From positions 1 through 64,000 of the forward strand of contig NZ_ARQI01000121.1 of assembly GCF_000384655.1 (NCBI RefSeq): a stretch of DNA of 64,000 nt. Reading direction: 5' to 3'. The notes beneath the pieces are model-generated. The model was not told the DNA's origin. It saw only the letters and a program-made list of their open reading frames with translations, and ran no database searches. How positions within the stretch are numbered: position 1 is the first letter of the stretch; each line of letters starts with the position of its first letter. Positions 26,525 to 36,046 of this stretch are shown here, in pieces. This stretch comes from Brachyspira innocens ATCC 29796. Its GTDB lineage: Bacteria; Spirochaetota; Brachyspiria; Brachyspirales; Brachyspiraceae. The position numbers and the translations under genes are program-made.

Positions 26525-27880
26525 TTACATTAATTTGTTTAAATCATCTATAGACATACCCATACCCTCTAGGGACTTTGCGAGCTTATCCATCTTTTTA
26601 GTACTGCCCATCATGTTTTTCATCATAGTAAATTGTTTTATTAACTGATTTACATCATAAACACTTTGACCGCTTCCTTTGGATATTCTCATTTTTCTTG
26701 AATTATTCAAAGGAAATAGGGCTAATCTTTCTTTTTTGGTCATTGACTGTATAATAGCTTTATATTTCTTAAACTTCTCTTCTTCACGGCTTAAAAGCTC
26801 TGTATCAATATTAGCCATACCAGGTATCATAGAAGTCATTTTACTGATACCGCCCATTTTAGTAGTAGCTTCTATTTGTTTTAAGAAATCATTATAATCG
26901 AAGTTATTTTCTATAACTTTTTGAAGCATCTCTTTAGCTTCTTTTTCACTTATAGCGGCACGGGCTTTTTCTACAAGTTTTACAATATCGCCCATACCAA
27001 GTATCTGACCTGCAACTCTTTTTGCATCAAATACATCTATATCATCTATATGTTCACCCACGCCAACAAATTTAACTGGGGAGCCTGTAGCGTATTTTAA
27101 TGATAATGCGGCACCGCCTCTTACCCCAGAGTCGAATTTTGTAAGTATTACGCCATTTATGCCTATGTTGCTTTGGAAACTTTTAGCCACATCATAAACA
27201 CTCTGACCTGCAGTAGAGTCCACAACCAATAATTTTTCAGTAACATCGGCTGAGTTTACAACGCGTCTAAGCTCCATCATCATATCTTCATCTATTTCCA
27301 AACGGCCTGCAGTATCAACTAATATCATGTTGTACTGTTCTTTTTTGGCTATAGCAAGAGCTTTTTTGAGTATTTTATATGCTTTTTTCTCTTTAGTGTC
27401 TATATGATATGGAACTCCTACTTCTCTAGCAAGTACGGCAAGCTGTTCCATAGCGGCAGGTCTATGTACGTCAAGACCAACCATCATAACGCGTCTTTTA
27501 TCTTTATAGTATTTTGCTAATTTGGCTGTTGTAGTAGTTTTACCAGAACCTTGTAAACCGAATAATAATGTGATAGTAGTTTTTTCTACAGGTTCTAATT
27601 TAAGACCGCTTTCGCCTTCGCCTATCATATTAACCAATGTATCATGAACATCGGCTATAAATTGATTGGCAGGTTCCACGCCTTCTATTTTTTCTTTTCC
27701 TATAGCTCTGTTTGTAGCTTCTTCTAGGAATTTGTTAGCTGCTTCTAAAGATACATCTGCTGATAATAGTGCCTCTTTTATAGTAATAAGGCTGTCAGTT
27801 ATATCTTTATCTGTTAGCACTTTTTTGCCGTGTATTTTAGAGAATACATTAGATATAGATTTCGTTAAATTATCAAACAC
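26525..27880 (-). CDS. ffh: Signal recognition particle protein Ffh (SRP54)
   Basis: 451 residues. The N domain, then the GTPase G domain with G1 GLQGSGKTTTTAKLA near 110, DTAGRLEIDEDM near 190, TKFDSGVRGGAALS near 250, and the methionine-rich M domain from about 300 to the C-terminus (MTSMIPGMANID, MKNMMGSTKKMD). It binds 4.5S RNA and signal sequences and targets membrane proteins to FtsY. The start is GTG with AAGG upstream. It is the first gene of a conserved translation/secretion operon. Confidence 0.96.
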   Translation of the reverse strand: MFDNLTKSISNVFSKIHGKKVLTDKDITDSLITIKEALLSADVSLEAANKFLEEATNRAIGKEKIEGVEPANQFIADVHDTLVNMIGEGESGLKLEPVEKTTITLLFGLQGSGKTTTTAKLAKYYKDKRRVMMVGLDVHRPAAMEQLAVLAREVGVPYHIDTKEKKAYKILKKALAIAKKEQYNMILVDTAGRLEIDEDMMMELRRVVNSADVTEKLLVVDSTAGQSVYDVAKSFQSNIGINGVILTKFDSGVRGGAALSLKYATGSPVKFVGVGEHIDDIDVFDAKRVAGQILGMGDIVKLVEKARAAISEKEAKEMLQKVIENNFDYNDFLKQIEATTKMGGISKMTSMIPGMANIDTELLSREEEKFKKYKAIIQSMTKKERLALFPLNNSRKMRISKGSGQSVYDVNQLIKQFTMMKNMMGSTKKMDKLAKSLEGMGMSIDDLNKLM

Positions 27881-27959
27881 TAAAATTAACCTTAAATAAA
27901 CATATTACTTCCAATACCATATTATACATAATATCTTTAAAAAGTCAATATTTAGAGTG

Positions 27960-28240
27960 CTTTAACAAAAAATAATATATACTGAAACGATTTTATTTTA
28001 TTAATTTGTATATTTTATAGATGTATTATAAACTTTTTTGATGTATAAAAAGTTTTAAAATATAAAAATACTGCTATTTTATAATTTAGGTTATGTATTA
28101 AATGTAAGATAATATTAGTTTTTTACTAAAAAATGTAGTCTTTCGACTTACTACATTATTCTGCAGCGTACAAAAGAAACTGTGTGTGGTATGACTGTAT
28201 GCTTAGAAGCAAAGTCCATATATAAAATACAAAATTAATT
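27960..28240. repeat. Eroded family B-like repeat upstream of ffh
   Basis: Starts near ATATATACTGAAACGATTTT and contains TTTTTACTAAAAAATGTAGT at 28121-28140, then GTACAAAAGAAACTGTGTGT and AGCAAAGTCC, which line up with the core order TGCAGT, CAAAAGAA, GGGG, GGGCAAAG in other copies. Much divergence; no coding content. It fills the gap between ffh and the ABC permeases. Confidence 0.4.
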
Positions 28241-28252
28241 ATGAAACATATA

Positions 28253-29101
28253 CTATTTACCGCTGCCGCCTGTCATGCCTTTTACTAGGAATTTTCTAAA
28301 TATTATAGCGAGCAATGCAGGAGGAAATATGGCTAGAAGTCCTGCTGCAGTTGTTATGCCGTACTGTATAGTATCTTTGGATACAAATTCTGAGGCAACT
28401 ATTGATATGGGCTTTGTAGCAGCCGAGCTTGCCAAAATAAGCGGTATCTGAAACTGTCCCCAAGACATTAGAAATACAAGAAGAAATGCTGATAATATAA
28501 TAGGTGCTGATATTGGGATCATTACTCTAAAGAGAACATCTATTTCATTGCAGCCGTCTATGTAAGATGCCTCTTCTATTTCTACTGGTATGGTTTCAAA
28601 ATAATTAGATATTAACCAAGTATTAATCGGCAGAAATGAAGTTACATATACTAAAGATAATGCAAATAAATTATCAAGCAATGACATTAATGAAAACATT
28701 CTATAAAGCGGTATTATAGTTGTAAATGCAGGTATTGCCATAGATATAAGTATCAAAGTTTTTACTATGTTTCTGCCTTTAAACTTCATCTTCGATACAG
28801 CATATGCACACATAATCGAAAAAGGAAGACATAAAAATATTGTTATAAAAGCTGTTTTTACAGAATTAATTACTCCTATGAAAAACATTTTAGATTGTCT
28901 TGAAGAGGCTGTGAAAATTTTTATATAATTATCCATTGTAGGTTCTTTAGGCAAAAAATAAGAAGTGTTTTTAAACATCTCATATTCTGGCGTAAAGCTC
29001 ACAATTACAGCCCAAGCTATAGGACCCAAAATTATTAATACAAAAAATATTACAGATATATAATATAAAAAATTTATTCTTTTATTTTTTTTATTGTTCA
29101 T
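28253..29101 (-). CDS. Sugar ABC transporter permease, MalG type
   Basis: 282 residues, six predicted membrane helices. The EAA loop that docks on the ATPase reads IEEASYIDGCNEIDVLFRVM then IPISAP near residue 185. Belongs to the carbohydrate-uptake (CUT1) permeases, and pairs with the MalF-type permease encoded 53 bases upstream. No clear Shine-Dalgarno before ATG. Neither ATPase nor sugar enzymes are adjacent; a shared MsmK/UgpC-type ATPase elsewhere is likely. The substrate is not predictable here. Confidence 0.9.
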   Translation of the reverse strand: MNNKKNKRINFLYYISVIFFVLIILGPIAWAVIVSFTPEYEMFKNTSYFLPKEPTMDNYIKIFTASSRQSKMFFIGVINSVKTAFITIFLCLPFSIMCAYAVSKMKFKGRNIVKTLILISMAIPAFTTIIPLYRMFSLMSLLDNLFALSLVYVTSFLPINTWLISNYFETIPVEIEEASYIDGCNEIDVLFRVMIPISAPIILSAFLLVFLMSWGQFQIPLILASSAATKPISIVASEFVSKDTIQYGITTAAGLLAIFPPALLAIIFRKFLVKGMTGGSGK

Positions 29102-29154
29102 AAATATTTATGTCTTATTTTTTCCTTAAATATAATATTAATTATTAAAATGTT

Positions 29155-30027
29155 TTATAAATAGTCAATTTTCTTAGACATAGATTTTATATATAATATC
29201 CCTAAAGTACCCGATACTATCATAACTAAATATGTTAATGCACTTCCTCTTCCGAAATCAAGAAAAGAAAATGTAGTCATATAGTCTTCAAGAAGTATAG
29301 TTTTTCCCAAATTGCTGTAACCTGAAATAGTTATAACCTCATCAAAAACATTTATTGCTGATATGGATGTGAAAGTTATAATAATACCCAAAGCAGGTAC
29401 TAAAAGAGGTAAGGTTACTCTTGTAAACATTTGGAATTTATTTGCCCCGTCAATACTAGCCGCATCATAAAGTACATCAGGTATAGCACGCATAGATGAT
29501 AGAAGAACAATAGAACAAAATGGTATATTTCTCCAAGCAACAACTATTGCTATAATAAGCATTAATGAATATCTATTAGATAAATACTGTATAGGCTCAT
29601 CTATAATATTTAAATTATATAAAATCTTATTAAGAAATCCATATCCGGGATAGAATATCCATTTCCAAAGTATACCATTAACCACTGGAGGTAAAGCCCA
29701 AGGTATAACAGCTATAGCCATGAGTATATTTTTTAATCTGCTCTCAAAATTAAGTATACTTGCAAATAAAAGTCCTAATAATACGCATATTATAACTACT
29801 ATAACCATTATTATTATACTGTTTTGAAGCGAATACCAAAAATCAAATGATTTTAATGTATATATATAATTATCAAAACCTATAAATGCCGTATCTTTCG
29901 GAGCTGTTAATTTCATTTTTCGTAAACTATAAAAGAATGTAACTATTATAGGATACAAAACAAAAACTGCCATAATTACAACAGCAGGCAGTATTAATAT
30001 ATAAGGCAATACTTTATTCTTTTTCAT
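29155..30027 (-). CDS. Sugar ABC transporter permease, MalF type
   Basis: 290 residues with six predicted membrane helices. N-terminal VLPYILILPAVVIMAVFVLY and PIIVTFFYSLRK are typical of UgpA/MalF-like permeases; the EAA loop is LYDAASIDGANKFQMFTRVT then LPLLVP near residue 195. Upstream member of the permease pair on the minus strand. The family 1 binding protein at 32587-33831 on the opposite strand probably belongs to the same importer. Confidence 0.9.
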   Translation of the reverse strand: MKKNKVLPYILILPAVVIMAVFVLYPIIVTFFYSLRKMKLTAPKDTAFIGFDNYIYTLKSFDFWYSLQNSIIIMVIVVIICVLLGLLFASILNFESRLKNILMAIAVIPWALPPVVNGILWKWIFYPGYGFLNKILYNLNIIDEPIQYLSNRYSLMLIIAIVVAWRNIPFCSIVLLSSMRAIPDVLYDAASIDGANKFQMFTRVTLPLLVPALGIIITFTSISAINVFDEVITISGYSNLGKTILLEDYMTTFSFLDFGRGSALTYLVMIVSGTLGILYIKSMSKKIDYL

Positions 30028-30143
30028 AATCCAAAAATATTTTGTAACTTCTTATTAAAATATAACTAAAGTATTAAAATTTGTCAAATTAGATTTGTTT
30101 TAAAATTATTTCAATGTTTATTTTAGTAATAAATATGCTTAAA

Positions 30144-30402
30144 TAATAGACTTGTTTCAAAAGTACTTGACAAACAATTTTGTAAGTTTGTCATTTTATG
30201 CTAAATTAAATAATATTAATTATAATTTAATTAAATGTTTTATATGTTGTATAAACTGTATGTTTAAGCTCCAAAATGCAGTTCTTTTGGTTCTTTTATA
30301 CCAATAAAAGAACTGGAGTTGCCGAAGGCACGCAGAGCGGGGGCAAAGCCCCTTTAAAAATATTAAATAAAATTTAAATTTAGTTTTGAAACAAGTCTAA
30401 TA
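30144..30402. mobile_element. Family A MITE-like element, single-core copy
   Basis: GACTTGTTTCAAAA at 30149-30162 and its inverse TTTTGAAACAAGTC at 30384-30397 are perfect 14-base terminal repeats, flanked by TAATA at 30144-30148 and 30398-30402. Length between flanks is about 250. The core at 30270-30355 has TGCAGTTCTTTTGGTTCTTT, a short tip, AATAAAAGAACTGGAGTTGC and GGGGGCAAAGCCCC. The same family and same flanks as 18360-18820. It lies between the permeases and the TPR gene. Confidence 0.85.
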
Positions 30403-30533
30403 TATCAAAACTATTCATATATTTTAAAAATATCTTAAATTAAAAATATTCATTTTTCGACAAAATATAATAGTTAGTTTTCCTTTATTAATTTTATTCA
30501 AAAATATTATCAAATAAAATTAATATTTATTAA

Positions 30534-32216
30534 TCAAAATTTGCTGTCTCTAAGCATATAGTTAAACTGATTTCTTGTATAAACTTTTATTTTATTATTA
30601 TGCATAGCATAACTTCTGGCACTGCTTGTAAGTTCTACAGGAAGTATAAGTATTCCGTTTTTTGCTCCAGCCTCATTAATAAGAAGTATAAAATCTCTTA
30701 TAATAAGCTCGCCAACTTCTGTATTTTTCCATCTTTTAAAAGATATTAATGTTAAATCTTTTTTATTTTTATTTGAAGCAAATGCCAAGTAATTAACTTC
30801 ATCTCCATAATCATAATCTATTAAATGATCATTATATTCCTGTACAGCAGAATACATAAGTTTTTTTTGTATTATATCTTGGCATATACTCTTAAAAGAT
30901 GCTAAAGTTATATCATATATTTTATCCACTTTTTTTAGTATAACACTTTCTGACGAAGCATTATTTTCATTTATACCGCATTCTAATAATATTTTTTCTA
31001 TATCCATAGTTTTTTCAAGCTGAGCAAAATCCAGTATACTGTCAATATTATTAAAACTGCTTTCCCATAATTTTACACTGTTTTCCCAAATATCTATATA
31101 CTGCTTATCAACATACTTTTCATAATTTTCATTTTTATATTTTTCATCATCTTCAATCTGCATATTATTTCTTAATTTCTGAAGCTGCTGTGAAGCTTTT
31201 GAAATTTCAAATAAATATTTAAAAATTCCGTCTAAATCATACATATCAAACTCAGGAGCATTAAAAAGTCTTATATGCTCAAAATAGCTTATAGCACTAT
31301 TAACATCTTTGATAAAATAATTATAAAAAGCAAAATCAAGTATAATAGCTATTTCATCTTTTTTTATTTCATTAATTTTATACTGTGCGGAAAGTTTATT
31401 ATAAAGCTCTATAAACTCATCAGTATCATCAGATTTATATAATATGTATAAATATATTCTGTTTATATAAAATTTATATTTTAGGTTAGTATTTATAGAC
31501 CTTAAAGACAAAATAGACTCAGCAAAGCTTTTAGCAGTATTTATTTCATCGGTGGCTATGTATAATGATATTAATATTTTTTCAACCAATGTCATATCAT
31601 CATAATCTTCTTCTATATTTGATATATTTCTGCTTAATCTCTTATGAAGCTCTTCAAGCATAGTAATAATTTTTTTATAATCCTGTGTCATAAAATAACA
31701 TATTGCCGCTGTTTTTAATTCATCTATTTCGAAGTCACTTTTATTATTAAGTACTCTGTTAAAATATTCGCATGCTAATTTATATGCTCCTTCTTTTCCA
31801 AGTATAACAGCTGCTTTTAGAGAATAATAACTATTACTTGGCTCTAATTGTGCTATTTTTAAAATACATTTGATACTTTCTTCTTTTTTATCTATTCTTT
31901 CATATAACCCCTCTAACTTTTTATATATATTTATCTCTTCTCCTTCAAAGTATTTTAAATCCATTAATTTTTGATATTTTTCTACAGCATTTTCTATGAA
32001 ATTATACTGTTCCTCCAAAACGGCAAGTTCATATATAGAATTATAATCTTTAGGATTGGCATCAATTTTTCTTTGAAGTTCGTCCATTTTCTTTTTTATA
32101 TTTTTAGGTTTATAATAACTGTTAGCTGATGATATACTTCTTACAAATAAAATAATTCCTATTACTATTAATATAGATACTGGAACTATCAATATATACA
32201 TATATAGATTAAACAT
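30534..32216 (-). CDS. Membrane-anchored TPR protein with C-terminal Mrr-like nuclease-fold domain
   Basis: 560 residues. One N-terminal transmembrane helix (about 5-27) anchors a long TPR-like helical region (about 40-350: NPKDYNSIYELAVLEEQYNF, LEPSNSYYSLKAAVILGKEG and similar). The last 150 residues resemble the Mrr/restriction-endonuclease-like fold: LTLISFKRWKNTEVGELIIR then GILILPVELTSSARSYAM and VYTRNQF. The lysine of the QxK position is kept as SFK, but upstream acidic residues are not certain. Similar architectures occur in spirochaetes; function is unknown. AGGAAG precedes ATG. It is not linked to restriction genes. Confidence 0.75.
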   Translation of the reverse strand: MFNLYMYILIVPVSILIVIGIILFVRSISSANSYYKPKNIKKKMDELQRKIDANPKDYNSIYELAVLEEQYNFIENAVEKYQKLMDLKYFEGEEINIYKKLEGLYERIDKKEESIKCILKIAQLEPSNSYYSLKAAVILGKEGAYKLACEYFNRVLNNKSDFEIDELKTAAICYFMTQDYKKIITMLEELHKRLSRNISNIEEDYDDMTLVEKILISLYIATDEINTAKSFAESILSLRSINTNLKYKFYINRIYLYILYKSDDTDEFIELYNKLSAQYKINEIKKDEIAIILDFAFYNYFIKDVNSAISYFEHIRLFNAPEFDMYDLDGIFKYLFEISKASQQLQKLRNNMQIEDDEKYKNENYEKYVDKQYIDIWENSVKLWESSFNNIDSILDFAQLEKTMDIEKILLECGINENNASSESVILKKVDKIYDITLASFKSICQDIIQKKLMYSAVQEYNDHLIDYDYGDEVNYLAFASNKNKKDLTLISFKRWKNTEVGELIIRDFILLINEAGAKNGILILPVELTSSARSYAMHNNKIKVYTRNQFNYMLRDSKF

Positions 32217-32586
32217 AATTTTTATCTTCCTAAAATCAGAATTATATTATAACTATTTTAAGATTGAAAATAAATTAATACAACATGGTTATTATAAAAA
32301 AATAAAAAATTATATAAAATTGCTGCTCAAAAAACTTATTTTATCTTTATGTTTAGAATGTATTTTTGAACTTTGGATAAGTTTTACAGGCTAATAATTA
32401 AATTTTTTGCTTCTGATCCATTAAGCACTATAGAAATATATCGATATAAACAGACTGCCAATCCTTTTACTTCTCTTAAAATATATTCTTTCATTTTTTA
32501 TAATTTCGTAAATCTATTGACATTAATACATAATAGTATATATTCTATTGAAAATTTCACTCATTACAAATTATAGGAGTAAAAAC

Positions 32587-33831
32587 ATGAAAAAAATATT
32601 ATTTTTATCCGCTGTCATTTTGATATCAGCATTTTTTGCTGTTTCCTGCGGAGGTCAGAAAAGCTCTTCAGAAAACTCAATAACAGTAATGGTTCCAGAC
32701 TGGGCGGTACCTTCTGATGAAATGCTTAATGCATTTAAAAATGAAACTGGAATAACTGTTAATATGAATGTTATGGCTTGGGAAAATATAAGAGATAAAA
32801 TATCAATAGCGGCTGCTGGAGGAGCTGCTGCTGCTGATGTTGTAGAAGTAGACTGGTCTTGGGTAGGAGAATTTAACAGTGCAGATTGGCTTGAACCTAT
32901 AGAATTAAGCCAAGAAGAAATTAATGCTATGCCTTCTATACAGCCTTTTATAATAGATGGTAAAGTTTTAGCTCTTCCTTATGCTAATGATTTCCGTTTG
33001 GCTTATTATAATAAAAAACATTTTGAAGAAGCTGGCATTACTGAAGCTCCAAAATCTTGGGACGATGTTTATAATGCTTTAATAGCTATAAAAAATGCAG
33101 GTGTAACTAAATATCCTTTTTCTATGCCTTTAAATGCTGATGAATCTTGCACTACTTCATTAATATGGATGGCATATTCAAAATACGGAGTAGTATTCAA
33201 TGAAGATGGCACTTTAAATAAAGATGCTGTACTTGGATCATTAGAGTTTATAAACAAAATGGCTAATATTGATAACTTGATTGATCCTGCTTGTAAAACT
33301 TCTACAGGTATGGACGCTTATAGAAGAATCAATTCTGGAGAGGCTAGTTTTATAGTAGGGCCTACTTCTTTTGTAAGCAGAGTACAAGATCCTAATGAAT
33401 CTCAAGTGGTAGGAGATGTTATACCTATACTTCTTCCGGGTGCTGAAGGTCCTTCTCCAAAAACTTTTGCTTTACCTGAAGGTGTAGGCGTAATAAAATT
33501 ATCTAAAAACAAAGAAGCTGCAATGAAATTTGTAAAATGGTTTAATTCTCCAGAGATACAAAAACAATTAAACTATGTACAAAATACTATGCCTACAAGA
33601 ACTTCAGTTATGGAAGAGCTTATTAATGAAGGCAAATTAAAAAACACTGGTGCTTTGCTTGAAGAGTCTACTTTGATATCAAGCCCATTCCCAAAAGGTG
33701 TTCCTAGCTATTATTCTGAAATGACTACTGCTATATTTAATGCTGTTAATGAAATGGTTTTAGGAGCAAAAACTCCTGAAGAAGCATTTAATGCTATGGA
33801 TACAAAAATTAAAGAATTAGTTTCAAGATAA
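32587..33831 (+). CDS. Family 1 extracellular solute-binding lipoprotein (sugar ABC transporter)
   Basis: 414 residues from the ATG at 32587, chosen because GGAG lies 9 bases upstream and the sequence begins as a lipoprotein signal (MKKILFLSAVILISAFFAVS then the lipobox cysteine, residue 20). The mature part is a periplasmic binding protein of the MalE/UgpB group: ITVMVPDWAVPSDEMLNAFK, ANDFRLAYYNKKHFEEAGI, PKSWDDVYNAL, and FVKWFNSPEIQKQL near the end. It probably feeds the permeases at 28253-30027 despite opposite orientation and a gene in between. Confidence 0.9.
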   Translation: MKKILFLSAVILISAFFAVSCGGQKSSSENSITVMVPDWAVPSDEMLNAFKNETGITVNMNVMAWENIRDKISIAAAGGAAAADVVEVDWSWVGEFNSADWLEPIELSQEEINAMPSIQPFIIDGKVLALPYANDFRLAYYNKKHFEEAGITEAPKSWDDVYNALIAIKNAGVTKYPFSMPLNADESCTTSLIWMAYSKYGVVFNEDGTLNKDAVLGSLEFINKMANIDNLIDPACKTSTGMDAYRRINSGEASFIVGPTSFVSRVQDPNESQVVGDVIPILLPGAEGPSPKTFALPEGVGVIKLSKNKEAAMKFVKWFNSPEIQKQLNYVQNTMPTRTSVMEELINEGKLKNTGALLEESTLISSPFPKGVPSYYSEMTTAIFNAVNEMVLGAKTPEEAFNAMDTKIKELVSR

Positions 33832-33852
33832 TTTTATTAAGATTTAATAATA

Positions 33853-33890
33853 TTAGGGCATTGCTTTTTTAAGTGATGCCTTTATTTTTT
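33853..33890 (+). terminator. Terminator after the solute-binding protein
   Basis: GGGCATTGC and GTGATGCCTTT form an imperfect stem around a T/A loop, followed by ATTTTTT. It lies about 22 bases after the stop codon. Confidence 0.6.
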
Positions 33891-33925
33891 ATATATTACT
33901 AATTATAATTTTATATTTTTGCAAA

Positions 33926-34264
33926 TCTATACTGAAAATTTTTAAGTTTGTCAATTTTTTGTTGTTCTTTTTCCCGCCTTCGCTCTGCGGGCTTCGCCAA
34001 AAGAACCATACGAAGTACGCCTACAGCGAAAGTGCAAGTGTAAAAAATTAGTACTAAATCATACTAAAGTTGTGTTACATGTAAGATAGTTTTAGTAAAT
34101 TAAAGCCCAAATGTATCCTTTCGCGTCTGCGGGCTGTGCCTGCTTCTTTGTGGCACGCCACGGGCGGACAGCGTCCAAAAGAAGTAGGGTCTGGGGCAAA
34201 GCCCCAGATATCAAAACAAAAATATAACTTTACTTTTAACAAAATATAATTGTTTAGGTATAAT
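33926..34264. repeat. Family B dispersed repeat with two hairpin cores
   Basis: Left end CTATACTGAAAATTTTTAAG then TTTGTCAA; right end TTTAACAAAATATAATTGTT then TAGGTATAA. It carries two cores in opposite sense: 33965-34035 (CCCGCCTTCGCTCTGCGGGC, AAAAGAACCATACGAAG) and 34100-34210 (CTTTCGCGTCTGCGGGCTGT, GGCACGCCACGGGCGGACAG, CAAAAGAAGTAGGGTC, GGGGCAAAGCCCC). Its size fits the compound layout of the element at 18360-18820. Confidence 0.8.
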
Positions 34265-34432
34265 TATTATTTATTAATAACATAAAACATTTTGTATAAA
34301 TAACTATAAGCTGTATACCATGCTGCAAATGTGCTTATTATTGGGTGATTACTCTTTCATTTGGTTGTGTATGTTATTTGATTGAATATACAATAGAGGC
34401 ATATCTGAACGAATATTATGGGAAACTTACAG

Positions 34433-34462
34433 TTGACAAACTTAAAAATTTTTATATCTACT
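34433..34462. repeat. Isolated family B end fragment
   Basis: GTTGACAAACTTAAAAATTT then TTATATCTA matches one end of family B without a core or a partner end within the expected distance. It abuts the terminator of the PepSY-like genes. Confidence 0.6.
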
Positions 34463-34468
34463 GCAATA

Positions 34469-34510
34469 AAAAAGAACAGAGTGTTAAATATATTATACTC
34501 TGTTCTTTTA
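34469..34510 (-). terminator. Terminator of the PepSY-like gene pair
   Basis: AAAAAGAACAGAGT (34469-34482) and ACTCTGTTCTTTTA (34497-34510) form a strong stem of about 13 pairs. A-rich sequence to its left gives a T run on the minus strand. It lies 22 bases past the stop of the gene at 34532-34783. Confidence 0.85.
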
Positions 34511-34531
34511 TTTTAATGTTTTATATTTCTA

Positions 34532-34783
34532 TTAATCGTCCCATTCCTGACCTAATAGCTGACCAGATTTATCAATGTATAATTCCATCATATTATTCAT
34601 TTTTACTTTATATACATTATAGTGTTCCATCTCTACTGCCCAAATTTGAGCCTGAGGATATGTTCTTCTAGCTGTAGCAAGTACTGCCTGAGGAACCTGA
34701 TTAAGAGGTACATACCAATCAGCAAATAAAGCTGAAGTACTTAAAACTGTTAAAGCTGCTAATAAACAAAGTATTTTTTTCAT
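34532..34783 (-). CDS. Small secreted PepSY-like (DUF2874-type) protein
   Basis: 83 residues: a Sec signal (MKKILCLLAALTVLSTSALF then ADW) and one PepSY-like/beta-lactamase-inhibitor-like half unit with LNQVPQAVLATARRTYPQAQ, then a repeat of beta strands ending MMELYIDKSGQLLGQEWDD. The last 17 residues are almost identical to the end of the larger neighbour upstream, so it is a one-module paralogue. GGAG precedes ATG. Such small periplasmic domains are common and mostly unassigned. Confidence 0.8.
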   Translation of the reverse strand: MKKILCLLAALTVLSTSALFADWYVPLNQVPQAVLATARRTYPQAQIWAVEMEHYNVYKVKMNNMMELYIDKSGQLLGQEWDD

Positions 34784-34829
34784 ATTTTTTCTCCTTTTTT
34801 AATTAAATTATTTTTTATAAAATTATAAA

Positions 34830-35432
34830 TTAATCGTCCCATTTTTGACCTAATAACTGTCCGTTGTTGTCTATATATAATTCCATCATATTATTTAATT
34901 TTATTTCAAATGTAGTGAATTGTTTTTCTATTTTTACTATGGCAGCATTAGGATAAGTTCTTTTTACTGTATTCATAACGTTAGCTGGAAGTATAGTAGC
35001 AGGCATATTTCCGTAGCATTTAACTTCTTTCCAATCGCCGTTAGGGAAGAAATCTATTTGTGTTCCGTTTTCTAAATATACTTCAATATCGTCCCAATCT
35101 CTTTCTATAAAAGTTACTTTTACATTAGCAAAATGCTGTTTGATAAAGTTTTGAGCATTTTGAGGTATAGATGATAATTGAACTCCATATCCATATTGTG
35201 CGTTATTTTGACCTTGCTGAGCATAAGGATCTTGATAATTATTTTGAGGGTCTGGCTGTACTTGAGGCTGACCATAAGGGTCTTGATATCCTCCTTGACC
35301 GCCTTGCTGACCATAAGGATCCTGATATCCTCCCTGCTGATTATCATAGTATCCATTGTACTGAGCAAATAATGAACCTGTACATATTGCTAAAACAAAA
35401 AGTATTGATAATGATTTTTTTATTGTAGTCAT
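34830..35432 (-). CDS. Secreted PepSY-like protein with Gln/Tyr-rich repeat
   Basis: About 200 residues from the ATG at 35432 (MTTIKKSLSILFVLAICTGS), chosen because AAAGGGG lies upstream. After the signal comes a low-complexity part of QDPYGQQGG-like repeats, then a tandem pair of PepSY-like half units: VQLSSIPQNAQNFIKQHFAN with DIEVYLENGTQIDFFPNGDW, and MPATILPANVMNTVKRTYPN with NNMMELYIDNNGQLLGQKWDD. Periplasmic location is inferred. It is followed after 47 bases by the single-module paralogue, and both end at one terminator. Confidence 0.8.
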   Translation of the reverse strand: MTTIKKSLSILFVLAICTGSLFAQYNGYYDNQQGGYQDPYGQQGGQGGYQDPYGQPQVQPDPQNNYQDPYAQQGQNNAQYGYGVQLSSIPQNAQNFIKQHFANVKVTFIERDWDDIEVYLENGTQIDFFPNGDWKEVKCYGNMPATILPANVMNTVKRTYPNAAIVKIEKQFTTFEIKLNNMMELYIDNNGQLLGQKWDD

Positions 35433-35474
35433 AAAAACTAGCCCCTTTATTAATTGTTTCATTTGTAAAGACAT

Positions 35475-36046
35475 GTTGCTTACTGGTAAATTATCTTTAC
35501 ATTATAATTATAGTATATTTATTAAATAATGTCAATTAAATTTACTATTTTTTTACTAAAATTTTACATTTTTTCTTTCATAAATTGCTATAATAGGCTT
35601 ATTACAAAATTAAATATAGAATTTTTATGATAATGTTTTTACATACTAAATTAATTATTATTATATATAAATATTACACAAAAGTATGTCTCGTATTATA
35701 ACTTTACTCTGTATATAAGTAGCTTTGCAGAAATTATAAAATAAAAATTAATTATAAAAAATATCAGTATTATTTGAAAATATTTTTTATTTGTAATTTA
35801 AGTAACTAGTATTTTTATATAAGTTTTTTATCATTAAAGTAATTTTTTGTTAATGATAATAAAAATTGAAAAATCACAAAATATTATTTATAATCTCATA
35901 TATAACTTTAATAAGATAAAATAATCATAATATTAAATAAAAAAATATATTTAGTATAACAAGTAAAACTTCTTGATTTTAATATACAATTATTATATAA
36001 TAGTAGGAACAAAAATAAATAAAAAAAATAATTAACGGTAACCATC
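35475..36046. other. AT-rich intergenic region between divergent genes
   Basis: About 570 bases, extremely AT-rich, between the divergent PepSY-like gene and asd. No reading frame or family A-C repeat was found. ATTATATAATAG near 35990-36002 could be the -10 region of asd. asd itself lacks a good Shine-Dalgarno (AACGGTAACCATC before ATG). Confidence 0.4.

Noticed and set aside
32373-32576. 67-codon frame upstream of the solute-binding protein
   Set aside because: No ribosome site, AT-driven composition, and it ends just before the true start of the lipoprotein gene.
34345-34671. 108-codon plus-strand frame over the PepSY-like gene and its terminator
   Set aside because: It is antisense to a gene with a signal peptide and ribosome site, and crosses a strong terminator hairpin.
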